From: a virus
DNA: 64,000 nucleotides
IMG/VR virus record: IMGVR_UViG_3300034111_000335
Location: 54,887 to 118,886 of that record
Reading direction: 5' to 3' (one strand)
Position numbers and translations under genes: made by a program. The notes under the pieces are model-generated. The model had not been told where the DNA came from, did no database searches, and was given only the letters and a program-made list of their open reading frames with translations. This document shows positions 38,301-46,682 of the stretch, one piece after another. How positions within the stretch are numbered: position 1 is the stretch's first letter; every line of letters begins with the position of its first letter.

Positions 38301-38575
38301 ACGATAGCAATGTCTCGATCACTTACCATGATCTTTTCTTCTCCTTCTACTTCAACTAACTCTGCTGATTGAAGGTACATGATGTTTACATAAACGAAGT
38401 CTCCTACTTTTACGTTGGTTACTTCTTCTCCGAGAGCGTATACTTCTAAACGCTTAAGGTTAGCCAACTCTTTCATGTTCAACTCTTCTTCCATCTCTGG
38501 TGTAAGTTGAATGAGTCTTTCTTCTCTCTTAGGACGGTTGAGTAATACTCGGTGTCCTTTTACTGTGATTGCCAT
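38294..38575 (-). CDS. GroES-like co-chaperonin
   Basis: 93 residues. 'ITVKGHRVLLNRP' at the N-terminus, 'EVYALGEEVTNVKVGDFVYV' in the centre and 'IMVSDRDIAIVW' at the end follow the beta-barrel pattern of GroES (R-V-L...; V.A.G.....VKVGD.V; ...E.DI.A). The part that would be the mobile loop (about residues 20-36) differs from bacterial GroES. A phage-encoded co-chaperonin like T4 gp31 could direct host GroEL to fold phage proteins. That role is inferred; the fold call is moderately strong. Confidence 0.65.
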   Translation of the reverse strand: MAITVKGHRVLLNRPKREERLIQLTPEMEEELNMKELANLKRLEVYALGEEVTNVKVGDFVYVNIMYLQSAELVEVEGEEKIMVSDRDIAIVW

Positions 38576-38581
38576 ATTGTT

Positions 38582-39022
38582 TTAATTTGTTTTTGCTTTG
38601 ATTACATCTAGACCTGCTGCTATTAATAGTTCTAATCCTGTTCTATCTCTATAATCTTCTAGATATACAAATGTAGTGATTCCACTTTGAATAATCAACT
38701 TAGCACAATGCACACAGCATGCATGAGTACAGTACATAACGGCTCCTTCTGTACTGATAGGACTCTTGCATGCTTTAGTAATTGCATTGGATTCTGAGTG
38801 GAGTACGTATTCAAAGGTTGTATCATTCTCTTCACATACATTTGGAAACCCTGAAGGAGTTCCATTATACCCAAAAGAGATAATGTTTCCGTTCTTTACG
38901 ATTAAAGATCCTACCTGGAGTCTCTTACAGTAAGATTCTTGAGCGATTCTTACAGCTAAATCTAAGTAAAGTTCAGACTTATCAGTCTTAGGCATGTTAT
39001 ATATGATAGGTATTTTATACAT
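38582..39022 (-). CDS. dCMP deaminase
   Basis: 146 residues. Zinc/catalytic motif 'H-S-E-S-N-A-I' (usually HAE) and 'CTHACCVHCAKLIIQSGI' (usually PCxxC, with Pro replaced by Cys here) identify a ComEB/dCMP deaminase-type enzyme that makes dUMP for thymidylate synthesis. The N-terminal 'AQESYCKRLQVGSLIV' also fits. A second Met at residue 10 (38995) is a possible start; the first overlaps the upstream gene by 8 bp. It works with the thymidylate synthase at 58-59 kb. Confidence 0.9.
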   Translation of the reverse strand: MYKIPIIYNMPKTDKSELYLDLAVRIAQESYCKRLQVGSLIVKNGNIISFGYNGTPSGFPNVCEENDTTFEYVLHSESNAITKACKSPISTEGAVMYCTHACCVHCAKLIIQSGITTFVYLEDYRDRTGLELLIAAGLDVIKAKTN

Positions 39023-39473
39023 TATTGTTTATTAAAAATTGTTCAGGTGGTACAAATCTACAAAGTTCTCTTGGTATTCTGTAGAAATAATCTTCTCCAG
39101 ATCTTTCTCTCGTATTAATATATAACCTCTCTAAGTACTCTTTTTTAAAAATCTTATCAGATCTTACAATTAGAGCTGCATATGTTTTACTGCTTATAAT
39201 TATATAAAAGAACAAATGATCTTTACTAAATTTTTTCTTTCTATCTAAAAAAGAAACAGTAGAATATGGAAAACTATTCATATCAGTAAAAGCGGTATTT
39301 TTCATTTCTACTTCAAAGAAGTATCTTTTACCGTCTTTGTAGGCTACAATGTCTATGTTGTAATCTTCTTCCTCCTTTGGCTCAATTGTATAACCATGAC
39401 TTTCTAAGAAGGAACATGTAAGTTTCCTTCCTAGAGCGTCATATCGGTCATATTGATCTTTTACAAATTTCAA
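39015..39473 (-). CDS. PD-(D/E)XK nuclease-fold protein
   Basis: 152 residues. 'YNIDIVAYKDGKRYFFEVEMKN' gives D41...E56-x-K58, the metal-binding core of PD-(D/E)XK nucleases, in a small single-domain protein. The DNA is more AT-rich than the surrounding replication genes. It ends 'YRIPRELCRF', resembling the end of its neighbour ('DIPKEIFRFE'). It may be a restriction-like or Holliday-junction-type nuclease; its target is unknown. Confidence 0.65.
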   Translation of the reverse strand: MKFVKDQYDRYDALGRKLTCSFLESHGYTIEPKEEEDYNIDIVAYKDGKRYFFEVEMKNTAFTDMNSFPYSTVSFLDRKKKFSKDHLFFYIIISSKTYAALIVRSDKIFKKEYLERLYINTRERSGEDYFYRIPRELCRFVPPEQFLINNNV

Positions 39474-39475
39474 AA

Positions 39476-39934
39476 CTATCTTAAACTGAGTTCAAATCTA
39501 AAGATTTCTTTTGGAATATCTACAACTACGTCTTTAAAATTTATATCACGATGTAAAAGAGATTTATAATCTTTGGACATGTCATTAAACCTACCTTGCT
39601 TAAACAATTCAATGTCTCTATGATATAAAGAACTAGGTCTAAAGACATACATAACCATGTTATCTACTTCATAATAGTCGTAGAAAGAGTCAAATCCTGT
39701 AATTTTAGTTTCAAACATCTCAAAAGCATCTTTGTCTGTAGGCTTAAACAAAAAGAACAAACAGTTAGTGTACTTACTTTTATACCCGTAATCATCTATG
39801 TAAACATTAACTAACCCAAAGTTAGCAAGTAAACGAGCAGCATTAGCCCCTGATGTAAATATCATGGGGCTAAGAAACTTGGTGGTATTGTTTGTAGTAT
39901 CTGAGTACACTTTACACAATTCTAAGTCCGTCAT
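39476..39934 (-). CDS. Unknown protein paired with the small nuclease
   Basis: 152 residues, Phe/Tyr/Asp-rich alpha/beta protein without a recognised motif. It is the same length as its downstream neighbour and shares with it a C-terminal (Y/V).IP(R/K)E(L/I)(C/F)RF pattern, so the two may be related or act together. It overlaps the exonuclease gene by 23 bp and ends 2 bp before the nuclease ATG. The DNA is AT-rich. Confidence 0.6.
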   Translation of the reverse strand: MTDLELCKVYSDTTNNTTKFLSPMIFTSGANAARLLANFGLVNVYIDDYGYKSKYTNCLFFLFKPTDKDAFEMFETKITGFDSFYDYYEVDNMVMYVFRPSSLYHRDIELFKQGRFNDMSKDYKSLLHRDINFKDVVVDIPKEIFRFELSLR

Positions 39935-40880
39935 TCCAGTAGTCCTCCATTGTATATGCCCACATATCGTTTTCTGAGTGCCATTTTAAGCGTTGAATTG
40001 CTTGGTGGAACCCTTCATACTCCTTACCTAAGTAAGTGCCTCCCATCTTTCCTAAATCCATTAGCTTGTCTGACATCTCATAGATCAAAGGACTACCTGG
40101 ATACTTCTGACTCTCTACGATAAATCTAAAGTTATGTATAGTCAAGTTCTCTCCGTAGATATTTAGGTCTGTCTGCTTAAGAGCTTCTGTGTAGAAAGCT
40201 GCTTGGAAATCATATCTGTGTTTAAGCAACATCTCTACCCAATAGTTTAAAGAAGTTGTGGTTGTTTTAAGGTCAATAGGATATAAGATGTTGTTCACTG
40301 TGTCAACTACCACTAAATCCAAAAGACCCTTACAAGCAATTCCTTCGTATTCAAACTGAAGAGACTGTTGGGTAAATACTTTAAACTGTGAATTCCCTAC
40401 TACGTACTTAGAAGTAAAGGGACTCATCTTAAGAGTGTTTGCTACGTTCTGAATGGTTGCATACTGAATAGGACTTACTACTTTCTTTCCTTCCCCAGCA
40501 ATCAAGTCATCATAATAGGCTTTACCCTCTTTCTCGAATCTTTCTCTTACCTTAGCGAGAGTATCACGCTTAAATCCTGCTAATTCGTAGGCTATGTTTT
40601 CTGCCATAGTATCATTACGATTAGCAAATAGATGCCATACAAAGTCTCCCATCTGTCCTGTAGGTCTTTCTACAGTACTGAAATAGAATTGCTCCATGAA
40701 TACATCTTCTCCTTGAGTTAATAATAAATCTACTCCATCACCTATAACTGTTACTTCTGCTGGTTCATCCATGTCAGAATTAGGATCGTAGTTAATATAA
40801 AGGTTAGGGTGTAAAAGTATTTTCTTTAGCCTACTCTGGCTTTGTGCTGTGTTGGATAAATAATCCTCGTCTAAAATCAT
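39912..40880 (-). CDS. PD-(D/E)XK exonuclease (Cas4/RecB-like)
   Basis: 322 residues. 'GIACKGLLDLVVVD' (D188), 'LYPIDLKTT' (D203-L-K205) and 'YDFQAAFYTEAL' (Q226xxxY230) are the D...(D/E)xK...QxxxY motifs of RecB/Cas4-type exonucleases, as in the crAss-like phage PDDEXK exonuclease. It probably resects DNA ends during recombination-dependent replication, with the Sak4-like ATPase and SSB-like protein encoded at 49-50.6 kb. The 153 bp upstream of it hold no gene. Confidence 0.85.
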   Translation of the reverse strand: MILDEDYLSNTAQSQSRLKKILLHPNLYINYDPNSDMDEPAEVTVIGDGVDLLLTQGEDVFMEQFYFSTVERPTGQMGDFVWHLFANRNDTMAENIAYELAGFKRDTLAKVRERFEKEGKAYYDDLIAGEGKKVVSPIQYATIQNVANTLKMSPFTSKYVVGNSQFKVFTQQSLQFEYEGIACKGLLDLVVVDTVNNILYPIDLKTTTTSLNYWVEMLLKHRYDFQAAFYTEALKQTDLNIYGENLTIHNFRFIVESQKYPGSPLIYEMSDKLMDLGKMGGTYLGKEYEGFHQAIQRLKWHSENDMWAYTMEDYWNDGLRIV

Positions 40881-41033
40881 TGCTTCGTAAATTTAATAGT
40901 TAGTGTAAACCATAAGAACCCTAAATGAATACTAAACCTCTCTCTAGAGTTAGTGCGACTAAAAGTTAATATGGGTAAAGGATAGAAGAACCAATAAGGA
41001 TAATTCCTTTGGCCTTTGGTTAGTTTGGAAAAG

Positions 41034-41393
41034 TTACTTACTTGAATCTTCATGGGTCAAATCATTAAACTCAGGCTTCTCTCTTAAGATATAGGCAATA
41101 AACATAGCATTACATTGTATGTGTCCTATATGGTGGATAAGAGATTCTTTGTCATGAGACTCTCCTGATAACAAACTAAAAGTATGTCTCAACATACTCT
41201 CTAATACTTCGCTAGCTGGCATTCCTTTCTTCCAATTATCTTTAGCGTATTTCTTAGCTCCGAACTCTAGTACTTCTACCATAGGTTCTAAAGACTTAAA
41301 ATCTACTAAAGACCACTGAGCCTTACCTTTGTTGTATCGTAGTGCTTGACTACCCTCATTATAGTCTTCCATAGCAGGAAAATCGTTAGCCAT
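41034..41393 (-). CDS. dATP/dGTP pyrophosphohydrolase-like (MazG-type) protein
   Basis: 119 residues. 'YNKGKAQWSLVDFKSLEPMVEVLEFGAKKYAKDNWKKG' followed by 'MLRHTFSLLSGE..DKESLIHHIGHIQCNAMF' is the pattern of the phage dATP/dGTP diphosphohydrolase N-terminal family: all-alpha, with acidic metal ligands (E40/E43, then D81/E83). It should convert a purine dNTP to dNMP plus PPi. Such enzymes adjust dNTP pools and, in some phages, support modified purines. Confidence 0.75.
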   Translation of the reverse strand: MANDFPAMEDYNEGSQALRYNKGKAQWSLVDFKSLEPMVEVLEFGAKKYAKDNWKKGMPASEVLESMLRHTFSLLSGESHDKESLIHHIGHIQCNAMFIAYILREKPEFNDLTHEDSSK

Positions 41394-41395
41394 AG

Positions 41396-41668
41396 TTAAC
41401 GTTTTAAGGCACCTGTAGTAGTTTTAGAAATAGGATAAGCAGGAACTACTGTAAGAATAACTCTTCCAAATTTCATAGGAAGAACATTAGTTACAATAGA
41501 CATTACTTCATTACAGTTTACTATAGTTCCTAATTGGATAGTTTGACTGTATTCATCTCCATAATAGGTGACCATGTTTTCTCCATAAGCGTAGGAGTGT
41601 GCGACATCAGGGGAGCCAACAGCTTCCACTTTGTCTGATTCTGTGCGGGGTTCTATAATATATAACAT
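41396..41668 (-). CDS. Small beta-rich protein, unknown
   Basis: 90 residues, predicted beta-rich, ending in a basic tail (KTTTGALKR). It ends 2 bp before the pyrophosphohydrolase ATG and starts 5 bp after the upstream gene, inside the replication operon. No motif is recognised. Confidence 0.6.
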   Translation of the reverse strand: MLYIIEPRTESDKVEAVGSPDVAHSYAYGENMVTYYGDEYSQTIQLGTIVNCNEVMSIVTNVLPMKFGRVILTVVPAYPISKTTTGALKR

Positions 41669-41673
41669 AATTT

Positions 41674-42111
41674 TTAGTCTAGTTCTGGTACTTCCACTCC
41701 CAGGATTTCTCTTGCAAATAAGATCACATCTTGTATAAACTTATGTACTTCGTCTTTCTTACCGTTAGATAAAGAGAGAGGAGTTTTAATAAACTGTCCT
41801 TGGAACATAGTCTCTTCGTAGAAGTACTTGTCTTTAAGGAATGTTACTACGTCCTCTTTGCTATATACTTCCCCTGTAAGCGACTCAAAGCCTGCTTTTA
41901 CTATAGGTACTAGGGTACTATAGAAATAAGCTAACTGAGGGTTTGTTTTCTTAGAATCTATTCTAGTAATACAAACTTCTACATCTATACTCGGATCTTG
42001 TTTCATAAGTTCTTTAAAGTATGATTGCATTAACTCTTTATCTCCCTTAAGATAAACGTTACCATCTATATTAAGGGAAAGAGTTGCAGGTATGTAAACT
42101 CTATTTATCAT
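41674..42111 (-). CDS. Conserved replication-module protein, possibly NinB-like
   Basis: 145 residues. The arrangement 'KKTNPQLAYFYSTLVPIV', then a Lys-rich middle ('VVTFLKDKYFYEE') and 'FIQDVILFAREILGVEVPELD' at the end recalls small phage recombination accessory proteins such as NinB. The resemblance is topological only. It overlaps the upstream gene by 11 bp. Confidence 0.5.
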   Translation of the reverse strand: MINRVYIPATLSLNIDGNVYLKGDKELMQSYFKELMKQDPSIDVEVCITRIDSKKTNPQLAYFYSTLVPIVKAGFESLTGEVYSKEDVVTFLKDKYFYEETMFQGQFIKTPLSLSNGKKDEVHKFIQDVILFAREILGVEVPELD

Positions 42112-42361
42112 TAGTTCTCTTTTCTATTTCTTCCAAAAGCAAAAATGCCAACTCTTCGTCTTCTTCTATCTGGTTACTTACGTTTCTCTTCTGCAAATAT
42201 CCGTCTAAAATTTTAATAAAGTAAGCATTTTTTGCTTTTGCTTCGTTAATTGCTTTCCGTAAATCGTCATTAACAAACTCACGGATAAACTGATACTGTG
42301 TGTTAACTGCTCTAGCAAGGAGATAAGTTCTTCTTACCTCCTTTATCTGTTCATCTGTCAT
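42101..42361 (-). CDS. Small helical protein, unknown
   Basis: 86 residues, strongly helical and charged. The stop is TAG, showing that TAG is read as stop here. The start ATG overlaps the upstream stop by one base (TAATG). Confidence 0.6.
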   Translation of the reverse strand: MTDEQIKEVRRTYLLARAVNTQYQFIREFVNDDLRKAINEAKAKNAYFIKILDGYLQKRNVSNQIEEDEELAFLLLEEIEKRTNDK

Positions 42362-42906
42362 TACTCTGCTGCGTAGCCAAAGAATACATATAGGCCATTA
42401 CACTCATCTTTGCTCTTCTTGTATTCAATCTTAGCAACCTGAGCGTTACCTTCAACCAATTGTTTAACAATATTTACCGTAGTACTAGTCTTAGTACGTT
42501 CTGAGTAAGCTCTAGCTATCTTAATTGCTTCTGCTTGTAAGATATGACTACCTATTACTCCGTCACGTGTTCTAACTTCATATTTGGTTTCCCAAACTCG
42601 CTTACCTACCTGTGGATTTAACTCTACTTGGGTTTTAATCTTGTTAGAGTTTGGTTTAGGATCTTTAGCACAGATTGCCCAACAGTCTCTTTTACCCATA
42701 GAATCATAAGAATCATCTACAAAGTCTCCTAAGGATTTTTTAGATGCTTGATACTTTTTAGTTACGTCTGTAAAACTGTAAGTTGTGCTTATTGTTCCGT
42801 TGTATGGATCATTCCCACAATCATCAATAGCTTGTTCTACTAATTCACGGTACCCTTCTGACATAGAAGGGGCTGATACTGTGTTATAAAATGTTGTTGC
42901 TCCCAT
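42361..42906 (-). CDS. Conserved phage protein of unknown function ('MGATTF' family)
   Basis: 181 residues. The opening 'MGATTFYNTVSAPSMSEGYRELVEQAIDDCG...YNGTIS' is a pattern I have met in many phage and plasmid proteins without assigned function. The rest is alpha/beta, with no catalytic motif that I can name. Its start is preceded by an A-rich repetitive leader (AATTAAA units), not by a Shine-Dalgarno. Confidence 0.6.
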   Translation of the reverse strand: MGATTFYNTVSAPSMSEGYRELVEQAIDDCGNDPYNGTISTTYSFTDVTKKYQASKKSLGDFVDDSYDSMGKRDCWAICAKDPKPNSNKIKTQVELNPQVGKRVWETKYEVRTRDGVIGSHILQAEAIKIARAYSERTKTSTTVNIVKQLVEGNAQVAKIEYKKSKDECNGLYVFFGYAAE

Positions 42907-42953
42907 GATTTTAATTTTAATTTTAATTTTAAGTTTAGTTTTTTAGTTTTAAT

Positions 42954-44924
42954 TTACTTCTTCCAATACGGTGCAATACAAGGATCTGCTTTAAGAGGAA
43001 CTCTTTTACAAAACTTAGCACCTGCATCTACCATTGATTTTTCTAATTGTGCAGCAGCCTGTTGCGCAATTTCCTCAGGCGTTTCTATTAATATCTCATC
43101 GTGTATTATATTGACTATCAATACTTTAAATAATAAATTATTAGGTACTAGATATTTAGTCCAAAAATACACACAAGCTAACTTAGTAATCTCTGCGGAT
43201 TCACCTTGAATAGGATAGTTCAAAGACATGCGTTCAATGTCTCCACGTTTTCTAAAGAATTGACTTACCTTCTCTTTCATCTTTCTAGCCGTAGGTGTGT
43301 TTGCATTCTTCATCTGCTTGTACCTGTCCCAGAAATCTTTGTTCATCTCGTTCTTAAGTTTAGAAAACTCATCGTAGTAATCTACGTAAGACTTCTTACC
43401 TGTTACGGGTGAGATAAGAACATAGCCATTCTCTACGCCAAACTTCTTTGCTTCATCAAAATAAGACTTAAGTCCTGGAAAAGCATTAAAGTAAGAATCA
43501 TAAATATGTTGACCTTGTTCTACACTAAGTCCTAGTTGATCTGCAATACCAATACCTGAGCCACCATAGTTAATAGCAAAGCCTGCAACCTTAGCTGATT
43601 GTCTCTTATCCTTGTGTTTCTTCTTGATGTCATTAAGATCCATACCATCTAGTTCGTTATACATTTTAGATGCTACGAATGAATGCATGTCTCCTAAGTC
43701 TTTGTCGTAGAATTCTAAAAGGTTTTTATCTAGACACTTGTTAACTAATACAATTTGCTCTTGGCCTGTATAGTCACAACCTACTAGAGTGTTTCCTTCT
43801 GATGCTACGAAACAAGATCTTGTTTCTTGGTCTGAGGGAATGTTCTGAAAGTTAAAGTTCTTTACGTCTCCTGATTTACCACCACTAGATAAGCGTCCTG
43901 TGTTCATCAACTGCTTAAACTGTGTGTGGATTCTTCCGCTTACTGGATTAATTTGATCTATCCAGTTCTGTCCGTAAGTCCCTATGTCTTTTTGAGCTCC
44001 TTTAAACTTTAAATAAGTCTCAATAATGGGGTATTTTGAGCTGTATTTTACTAGATGGTTAGCTTCAATGGTGTCTTTAGTCTTTCCTTTCTCTACTACT
44101 TTAGTGTTTACACCTAGTGCCTGAAAGAATTCTACTACCTGTGAAGGTGAGTTCCAATTCACATTAACCTTAGTCGAAGAAGAGAAGAGGTCAAGTTGAG
44201 AGTCGATAAACTTTTCCATCTTATTATCTAGGATGAATTGGTTTAACTGTGCTTCAGCTTCATCTGCTATGGCTTGTACTTTGTTTATCTTAGCTGTCCA
44301 TTGCTCTACGTCTAGTTTCATTCCTGAATACTCGATGTAGGCTAGTACTAATACAAACTTATTGTCCAAATCAATGGACACTGAGGTACCATCTGCTAGC
44401 TGTAAGAATTCTTGTTTGTCCTTTAATTCGTGTAGATACTTTACGTCATACGCAGAGTACTTTACGAAACCTTCAGTAAGTCTACCTGTAATATTTAGTC
44501 GCTCTTCTTTGCTTAGTATGATTCCACAATGACGTAGTACACAAGCAGCAAGTGAGCATCTATGGCTTTCTATACCTAGGCGAGATGTTTTTTCTCCTAA
44601 GAAGGTATCGTATACCTTTGTTGGAATTACCCTATAATGATAAAGGAATCTTAGGTCAAACTTTAAGTTATGACCAATAAGACCCTTAGTCTCTAATAAC
44701 TCTTTGTATTCGTTGATGTCAATCGTAGTTAAGTCTATTACGTATTGAACATCGTTATCTCCTAACTGAAGAGTATACAGTTTAGTAGTGTAAGGATCGA
44801 AACCTGAGGTCTCTGTGTCCAAACCTATCCACTCTAACTTGTTTAAGTATTCGAGGGACTCTTGTACTGTAGTAAGGGTAATGTCGGGTAAGGAGATATC
44901 TTGTTTGGTAACTAGATATATCAT
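42954..44924 (-). CDS. polA: DNA polymerase I (family A) with 3'-5' exonuclease
   Basis: 656 residues. The exonuclease domain has 'GLDTETSGFDP' (D36, E38) and 'GHNLKFDLRFL' (N86, D90). The polymerase domain has motif A 'VGCDYTGQEQ' (D384), motif B 'KRQSAKVAGFAINYGGSG' and motif C 'IIHDEILIE' (H608-D-E610). There is no 5'-3' exonuclease domain. This is the replicative polymerase expected for crAss-like phages with a PolA module. Motif A reads DYTGQE instead of the common DYSQIE. The ATG overlaps the NinG-like gene stop by 4 bases. Confidence 0.97.
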   Translation of the reverse strand: MIYLVTKQDISLPDITLTTVQESLEYLNKLEWIGLDTETSGFDPYTTKLYTLQLGDNDVQYVIDLTTIDINEYKELLETKGLIGHNLKFDLRFLYHYRVIPTKVYDTFLGEKTSRLGIESHRCSLAACVLRHCGIILSKEERLNITGRLTEGFVKYSAYDVKYLHELKDKQEFLQLADGTSVSIDLDNKFVLVLAYIEYSGMKLDVEQWTAKINKVQAIADEAEAQLNQFILDNKMEKFIDSQLDLFSSSTKVNVNWNSPSQVVEFFQALGVNTKVVEKGKTKDTIEANHLVKYSSKYPIIETYLKFKGAQKDIGTYGQNWIDQINPVSGRIHTQFKQLMNTGRLSSGGKSGDVKNFNFQNIPSDQETRSCFVASEGNTLVGCDYTGQEQIVLVNKCLDKNLLEFYDKDLGDMHSFVASKMYNELDGMDLNDIKKKHKDKRQSAKVAGFAINYGGSGIGIADQLGLSVEQGQHIYDSYFNAFPGLKSYFDEAKKFGVENGYVLISPVTGKKSYVDYYDEFSKLKNEMNKDFWDRYKQMKNANTPTARKMKEKVSQFFRKRGDIERMSLNYPIQGESAEITKLACVYFWTKYLVPNNLLFKVLIVNIIHDEILIETPEEIAQQAAAQLEKSMVDAGAKFCKRVPLKADPCIAPYWKK

Positions 44925-45565
44925 TTTAAAATGGGTCCTACTATCTTGTTATAATCATTTAAAGCCTGTTTAAGCTTTTCATACTTCTGCTCTTGTGAGT
45001 AGTTGCCTTGTTCAATATCGGTAAGGCAGGTTCTGTACACATCGTAGATAAGCTTTCTATCGTGGTTACTTAACTTAAGAATCTTATTCGAAAGTTGTAG
45101 CATGTCTTCTGTGGTATCTTCTCCCCATATCTTGTTTAAAGATTTACCTAAGTTCCATACGTGATGAGGGGTATAAAGATTGCACTTAGGACAAGCTGGT
45201 AATAAGTTAGTTAAGTGATAACGAGTAGATACTTTAGTTCTACCTACAAAGTGAGCACATTGAAGTCCTTTAGGATCTAGAGTAATCTCACAAGCATGGC
45301 ACTTATTAATGTGTGCACCTCTTACTAACCATGATGTTATTTGATCTAACTTGGTTTGAGTAATAGTTTCTTGTTTGATCTTACGTTTAATTTCTTTGCG
45401 GACTTTTTGCTTAGCTTTCTTTTCTTTTACTACACATCCTGCACAAAGTCTTTTAGTCTTGTTGGCGATAGCTTTTACTTTACCGCACTCAGAGCAAGGC
45501 TTCTGCAAGTCTCTTTCTTCGGGATTTCCTTTTACAGGAACTTTCTTGATTGTTCTCTTTAACAT
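44921..45565 (-). CDS. NinG-like HNH/recombination endonuclease with zinc ribbon
   Basis: 214 residues from the ATG at 45565; an in-frame TTG at 45574 lies inside the promoter box and is rejected. N-terminal 'CSECG...RLCAGC' is a zinc ribbon. A basic helix follows, then 'KCHAC...LQCAHFVGRTKVSTRYHLTNLLPACPKCN', the CxxC...AHF...CxxCN layout of NinG/Rap-type nucleases. It probably resolves recombination intermediates. A TATATTTG box ends only 6 bases upstream of the ATG, so the mRNA may be leaderless. Confidence 0.75.
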   Translation of the reverse strand: MLKRTIKKVPVKGNPEERDLQKPCSECGKVKAIANKTKRLCAGCVVKEKKAKQKVRKEIKRKIKQETITQTKLDQITSWLVRGAHINKCHACEITLDPKGLQCAHFVGRTKVSTRYHLTNLLPACPKCNLYTPHHVWNLGKSLNKIWGEDTTEDMLQLSNKILKLSNHDRKLIYDVYRTCLTDIEQGNYSQEQKYEKLKQALNDYNKIVGPILK

Positions 45566-45571
45566 GGTGTA

Positions 45572-45579
45572 CAAATATA
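45572..45579 (-). promoter_or_regulatory. TAnnTTTG -7 box directly before the NinG-like gene
   Basis: Read on the minus strand it is TATATTTG, followed by 6 bases and then ATG. It lies between the terminator of the upstream DUF932 gene and the NinG-like start, and probably drives the NinG-PolA transcript. Confidence 0.6.
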
Positions 45580-45581
45580 AC

Positions 45582-45610
45582 TAAAAGAAAAGGGGATCTG
45601 TTGACCCCCT
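45582..45610 (-). terminator. Intrinsic terminator after the DUF932 gene
   Basis: On the minus strand AGGGG (45610-45606) pairs with CCCCT (45595-45591) and is followed by TTTTCTTTT. Confidence 0.75.
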
Positions 45611-45634
45611 AATCTTTTTTGGCATGCAAGAGAA

Positions 45635-46483
45635 TTACAAAGTTAACCTAGCTTCGTGTATAGGAGTGTAGGTTTCAGAAATTAATTCTAAGCCTCTGTT
45701 GTTGATGTTGTAAGCTGTTCCGTGGATCAAAGACTCACGCTTATGCTCTATACTCTTGTGTCCCATCATATAGTTAGTGAAACGAGTAGTAGCATTAAAC
45801 AAAGCATAAGCTGTATTACCATGAGTGTTATACTCAGTAGCAATAGCTTGTTTGAAATCTAAGATACGATTCTTAGTACGTCCTGCTTCTCCATCACCTC
45901 CGATAATACCTAAGATAAAATCCTCTGTAACTACTTCAGGAATGTTAATTTTACTCAATTCGATTAACTTCTCAACAAATTGCTCCTCTTGAGTAAGAGA
46001 GTTTTGTAGTTGAGAGATGATAATAGCTAATCTTCCGTGAGAGTTCTTAGTGTGTCTTACCCTCTGAGACTCTCTTAGAGCCATGTAAAACGTGTTAGCA
46101 CATACAACTGTCACATTGGTTGCTCCGAAGCCAATAGGAGCACTACCATCGTGTGAAGTAAGGGCTGTAAGAAACCTCTTATTGTCAGATCCACCGATAG
46201 TAACATCAGTTAGAGGGAATTGATAGTATACTTTCTGGCCGTCTCCTAAGAAACCACCTCTTTCTCCTGAGATATTAACCCTAGCAGCAGCTTCTAAAAG
46301 CATGTCTAAGATTTCTTCATTCTGTGTAGGAACATATTTAGATCCTACAATACCTAAACACTTGTTAGTATCTCCTCTGAAGATACCAAAAGCAGGAGTA
46401 GGTTCTCCGTTAGGACCTACTAGTTCACGTTTGTCTACTGTCCAGTTAGTCCTGGAGGTTTCTAATAATTGTTGTTTGTTCAT
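45635..46483 (-). CDS. DUF932 (phage/plasmid-like) protein
   Basis: 282 residues. 'GSKYVPTQNEEILDMLLEAAAR', 'YYQFPLTDVTIGG..NKRFLTALTSHDGSAPIGFGATNVTVVCANTF' and 'RHTKNSHGRL' fit the DUF932/TIGR03299 family, widespread in phages and plasmids, biochemical role unknown to me. It ends in its own terminator and overlaps the upstream small gene by 4 bp. Confidence 0.8.
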   Translation of the reverse strand: MNKQQLLETSRTNWTVDKRELVGPNGEPTPAFGIFRGDTNKCLGIVGSKYVPTQNEEILDMLLEAAARVNISGERGGFLGDGQKVYYQFPLTDVTIGGSDNKRFLTALTSHDGSAPIGFGATNVTVVCANTFYMALRESQRVRHTKNSHGRLAIIISQLQNSLTQEEQFVEKLIELSKINIPEVVTEDFILGIIGGDGEAGRTKNRILDFKQAIATEYNTHGNTAYALFNATTRFTNYMMGHKSIEHKRESLIHGTAYNINNRGLELISETYTPIHEARLTL

Positions 46484-46677
46484 AAGGCTGGTCTTTTAAA
46501 TGTTTCAATAAAGTTTTGTAGTTCTTCTAGTTCTTTAATTCTACCTTGTACTTCACAATAGTCGTACTCGGTACTTTGTTCCATTAGTTTGGTTTGTTTT
46601 ACTCTTTCAGTAAAGTGTTCTATTAATTTAGATTTAAATTCTAAATGACTTAATGTCTCGAAATCTTGCCAATTCAT
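46480..46677 (-). CDS. Small helical protein, unknown
   Basis: 65 residues, coiled-coil-like and charged ('RIKELEELQNFIETFK'). It starts 5 bp after the uracil-DNA glycosylase stop and overlaps the DUF932 start by 4 bp, so it is translationally coupled. Confidence 0.6.
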   Translation of the reverse strand: MNWQDFETLSHLEFKSKLIEHFTERVKQTKLMEQSTEYDYCEVQGRIKELEELQNFIETFKRPAL

Positions 46678-46682
46678 ATTTT

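Noticed and set aside
40881-41033. 153-bp gene-free gap checked for tRNA, riboswitch or small gene
   Set aside because: No cloverleaf, convincing hairpin or frame was found; only short imperfect inverted repeats.
41034-41393. Possible 2-aminoadenine (Z) genome
   Set aside because: The pyrophosphohydrolase alone is not enough; no PurZ-like adenylosuccinate synthetase is seen in the window.
45566-45574. TTG at 45574 as the start of the NinG-like gene
   Set aside because: It falls inside the TATATTTG promoter box; the ATG at 45565 is a better start.
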